Source: Prostheceraeus crozeri
Taxonomy: Eukaryota; Platyhelminthes; Polycladida; Euryleptidae
NCBI GenBank assembly: GCA_907163375.1
Contig: CAJQUW010003176.1
Coordinates: 1,030,088 to 1,094,087 of the forward strand
DNA: 64,000 nt
Reading direction: 5' to 3'
Below are positions 60,412-64,000 of this stretch, in pieces (within the stretch, counting starts at the first letter, position 1; every line of letters begins with the position of its first letter). The position numbers and the translations under genes are program-made. Under the pieces are notes generated by a model that ran no database searches, was not told the DNA's origin, and saw nothing but the letters and a program-made list of their open reading frames with translations.

Positions 60412-63400
60412 ATGGTAAGTTGAAAATTTCTTCACTCATCTCCCTCAAACGTGTGGCTAATAGCATCTTCCTCAATTTCAGGCATCAACTTCATCACCAA
60501 CACCCTCCCTTCTCGAGGAAAGTTTAGAGTTGTTGAGTCAAGGTAGGTTGTAACAATACACTGAGACTTGAACAGAGATGAAAGAATGATTTCTCTTTCA
60601 GGTGATACCAGTTCCATCTCGTGCGAGTCCATATCAACATTGTCGCGGGAATGCGACGATCGGCAATGTGCTGACTGTGGACACATCTTCACGAGGAAGC
60701 GTGATCTCATCCGACACATCAAGCGAGGTGTTTGTAGACCTAAGCCGGCATCAATCTCCGAAGGTAGGGATGATTCTGTTAACGATGTCTCCTTTTCTTG
60801 CGATTTATGCATTCAGTCTTTCGAGACACGTTTTGAACTATCTTCGCACAGACTTCAACATGCACACACGAACGATACCTACACCAACGGTACCTCCTCT
60901 ATCCGACTCACTGAAGTGTCCATAAATAATTTAGTGAGGAACTACCAGATGGACTCCTCAGAAACCATTGCTAACTTTGAGGAATGGTTTCATCACAATT
61001 CATCATTGATAGAAGCGCTCTTCAACAATTTAGACAATTTTAGAATGAAGGCGCTCATCTATCTTAAAATAAAATATGTAAAAATCGACCACCATACTGG
61101 ACAAATAATAGAGAGGTTGGAGTTTCACATACCCTCCTCTCCTGCAACCGAAGTTGTAGACTGTGAGTCTTGGATAAATTTTCATATCCAAGGGTTATAA
61201 TTAAATATAGATAAATTTAACGAGCGTGATAGTGGACTCGTTTTTGATGGTATTGAGACCGCCATGATTAAAATCAGTTTATTAGGAAATCATAGTGGTC
61301 GAGGCTCCTTTAAACTTCCGAAAAATTTAAGAAATAAAGCAGCAGTCATTTCTGTAGATTACGAATCGCAATGTTTTAAGTATGCCGTCCTCTCCATTCT
61401 CCACTATAATGATGTGCAGAATAGCCGATACCGCAAGAGTAAGTATCAACAGTGGGAGAATGAATTAAACTTCGATGACTGTAATAGTGACGATATGAAA
61501 ATTAAAGATATAGAAAAATTTGAAAAATTGAACAACATCAAAATAGTTCTCCATGTTTGGGAAAAGGGATTGAAGGGTGTGCGCTACAACTCGCGTTCGA
61601 GTTGTTATGAACGTACAGTAAACCTGTTATTAGTAAAACAGGATGATAGTGAGGAATGGCACTACTGCGGTATTCCCAAAATCTCTCGCTTATACCACCA
61701 CTTAGAAAACTCTAGTAGAGAGTTATATTACTGCGACAGATGTATTCGCCACTTTAGGAGGAAAACTAAATTTGAAACTCATTACGAATGGTGTAAGCGA
61801 GGTAAACTACAAATGGAGCGCATGCCCAAAGATAAGGAGTTTTCATATAGAGAGAATGGTGATGAACTAAGTCCTCTTCGTGTCATCTATGCTGACATCG
61901 AATGTTATATCGATGATAACATCCATCGACCAGCAGCCATTTCCTGCTATAAAGTATGGCATGATCACTTTAGGAGTAGGCAAAATAAAATGCGCGTCTG
62001 GCAAGGTGAGGATTGTATTTACCAATTCCTACAATTCCTCGAACAGGCTGTAAAATTTCAACAAAAGTATGATGGTGAACTCTATCGCAGATCATTGCAT
62101 ATGACAGCAGATGATCAAGCAAAATTTGATAGTTGCAACGCTTGCCCCAAATGTAGGAAAACATTTGACGATGATAAGATTAAGAAAGTGCGCGACCATG
62201 ATCACATCACTGGTAAATTTAGAAACGCACTATGTTCAAAATGCAATTTTTCACTTAGGATGAAACGGCGTACATTACCCGTCATTTCCATAATTTCAAG
62301 GGCTACGACAGCCATATGATAATAAAAGGAGGTTTAGGTCAAATGAAAGAGTGGAAGCTTGATGTAATAGCACAAACGAGAGAGAAGTTTATGGCCATGA
62401 CAGCAAAAGTGCCTGTCGATAAAACTAAAGAAAATAAGACGGTCTATTTTGATATAAAATTTTTAGATTCCTACCAATTTATGACTGCATCACTGGCCTC
62501 TCTCGTGCAAAATCTAAAGTCTCTTCCACTAACACAAAATCTTAAGAAACAATATCCAAATCTAACCGATGAAGTCATCACACGGAAAGGAGTCTTTCCA
62601 TATGCATATTTTGATGCGATTAGTAAACTCGGCGAGACTTCTCTTCCGCCATAGATAAATTTAAAAATGATTTGACCGGCGCAGAATGTAAGACTGAAGA
62701 TTATGATCATGCACAAGATGCATGGATAAAATTTGACTGCCATACATTTGGTGAATATATGATTGCCTACCTTAAGTTAGATGTATTTTTGCTGGCTGAT
62801 GTATTTCAGGAGTTTCGACGAGTGCATTAGAAGAAGATAAGTTAGATCCCGTCCACTTTGTCAGTCTGCCAGCCATGTCATTTAAGTCTGCTTTTAAAAT
62901 GACTGGTGAGACCATTCATCTCTTACAAGATCCACAGATGTATAATTTATTTGAGCGAGGAATTCGCGGTGGTCTCACATTTGTAAATAAACATAGGTTA
63001 AAATCTGAAACAGTAGGTAATGATCAGACTCATCTTAAGTATTATGACCAAAATAATTTATATGGTAGTTCACTATCCAAACCACTCCCTCACTCTGAGT
63101 TTAGCTGGTTAGATGATAGTGAAATTCAGCATTTCTCCAACCCTTCTAACATACTAGCAATCCCAGATGAAGGTGATTGGGGATATTATTTTGAGATAGA
63201 TCTAATCTATCGAAATAATATTAAACATAAAACCGTAAAACCGTAGATTTTCCACTCGCACCCGAATCAGGTGAAGTGAGTAAAGATATGTTTTCCGACT
63301 TTATGAAACAATTTCATAAAGATTTAGAATCATGCGGTCAACCCGACTATAAGCCTTGCCGCAAACTTTTACTCACCCAGTATGATAAGGAAAACTATCT

Positions 63401-64000
63401 AGTCCCTTTAGCATCTTAAAATTTTATTTAGAAATGGGAATGATTTTAAAAAGAGTTCACCGCATTATTAAATTTAGACAGAAAGCCTTCCTCAAACCAT
63501 ATATTGATAGCAACAGCCAGAAACGTGCACTAGCCCAAAATAATTTTGAAAAAGATTTTTATAAATATAAGAACAACAGTCTATTTGGTAAGACGATGGA
63601 GGATGTTAGAAAGCGCGTAAACTACAAACTAGTTAATGATGATCAAAAGTATCACAAATTGACCTCATCACCTCTATTCATCGATAGAGAAATTATCGAT
63701 GAGGACCTTATAGGTGTTAAAATGATAAAATCTGAAGTTGAGTTGTGCAAACCCATCTACATTGGTCAAGCTGTACTAGATTACTCCAAGCTTGAAATGT
63801 ATCAACTCTTCTATAAAATACTAAAACCGTGTCCTCTCGTAAAAGAGGTTCGTTTGTTGGGTGGTGACACAGATAGTTTCTTCTGAGGTATTACCACTCA
63901 AAAAGATTTAACTTTTAATGAAGTAGGAAAATCTTTAGATAGATATTTTGATACATCAAATTATCCTACTGATCATCCACTATACTCCATCAAAAATAAG
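60412..64000 (+). pseudogene. Protein-primed polymerase B region with zinc fingers and endonuclease VII-like segment
   Basis: Short GT-AG introns lie near 60415-60481 and 60543-60601, so the 5' end is probably spliced. Two C2H2-type fingers follow (CADCGHIFTRKRDLIRHIKR, CDLCIQSFETRFELSSHRLQ; about 60655-60870). Next come FEEWFHHNSSLIEALFNNLD, ESQCFKYAVLSILHY and YADIECYIDDN (Exo I-like). CPKCRKTF with VRDHDHITGKFRNALCSKCN is an endonuclease VII-type zinc motif (62140-62250). The polymerase motifs are YYDQNNLYGSSLSKPLP (A, near 63045), KNNSLFGKTMEDVRKRVNYK (B, near 63575) and LGGDTDSFF (C, near 63865). This layout is known from polymerases of Polinton/adintovirus-type elements in animal genomes. 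The region has several breaks and runs off the window. Confidence 0.85.

Larger units (their letters stand above)
56204..64000. mobile_element. Second Polinton-class element, left part, decayed
   Basis: The left tip AGTAGTAAGCAAGTGACA is followed by CCGGCGCG. The same three words, in the same order, open the 17.5 kb Polinton. It carries a zinc-finger/endonuclease VII-like/polymerase B region (60.4-64 kb) and intron-bearing accessory genes. The right end is beyond the window. It appears older and more damaged than the first element, with roughly five to eight breaks in the visible part. Confidence 0.7.

Overview
This window looks like repeat-dense nuclear DNA of an invertebrate animal. The only host gene I can name is an SNF-related kinase (SNRK) split by GT-AG introns on the minus strand. 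Around it lie DD41D mariners, LINE and Penelope-like debris, hAT-type MITEs, a Gypsy-type LTR element and two Polinton-class elements. SNRK is a metazoan gene; I cannot place the phylum.

Layout. 1-6.4 kb: a foldback repeat, a Penelope-like GIY-YIG remnant, a broken DD41D mariner, and reverse transcriptase scraps from Penelope-like and CR1-like elements. About 7.1-18.1 kb: the SNRK gene, with three certain coding exons and one weak candidate last exon; its introns hold a hAT-type MITE and a GIY-YIG scrap. 18-32 kb: no recognisable host exon, but a complete 1.33 kb mariner with perfect 24-bp ends and TA duplications, a 0.7 kb foldback, a tRNA-like B box, a hAT MITE end and a 5'-truncated LINE.

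32-64 kb is a nest of elements. A plus-strand Gypsy copy has its 5' LTR split (33062-33092 and 54200-54351) by a 21.1 kb insertion whose ends read CCCGGGACGARCA in inverted orientation, with a 2-bp GA duplication. Inside that lies a 17.5 kb Polinton (35245-52762) with long terminal inverted repeats and a perfect 6-bp duplication AAGATA. It keeps the family set: protein-primed DNA polymerase B, packaging ATPase, major and minor capsid proteins, adenain-like protease and retroviral-type integrase. It also has a parvovirus-type PLA2-like domain, a fibre-like coiled coil with a phage-tail-type head and several unrecognised genes. It looks recent and nearly whole, with roughly three or four breaks.

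The Gypsy gag-protease-RT stretch (54352-56203) stops where a second, more decayed Polinton-class element begins (56204 to beyond the window end). That left tip shares AGTAGTA, GTGACA and CCGGCGCG, in order, with the first Polinton. It carries a TATA-driven, intron-bearing coiled-coil gene, small minus-strand genes and a zinc-finger, endonuclease VII-like and polymerase B region with several breaks. A minus-strand 3' fragment of the same Gypsy family lies at 31972-32815.

The most unusual signals are the exact multi-level nesting; at least thirteen GC-rich mini-hairpins scattered through the AT-rich Polinton, several in frame inside genes; terminal hairpins with a variable CGCTT array; a repeated T-run/TAAAAATG context at Polinton start codons; and the phage-fibre-like gene head.
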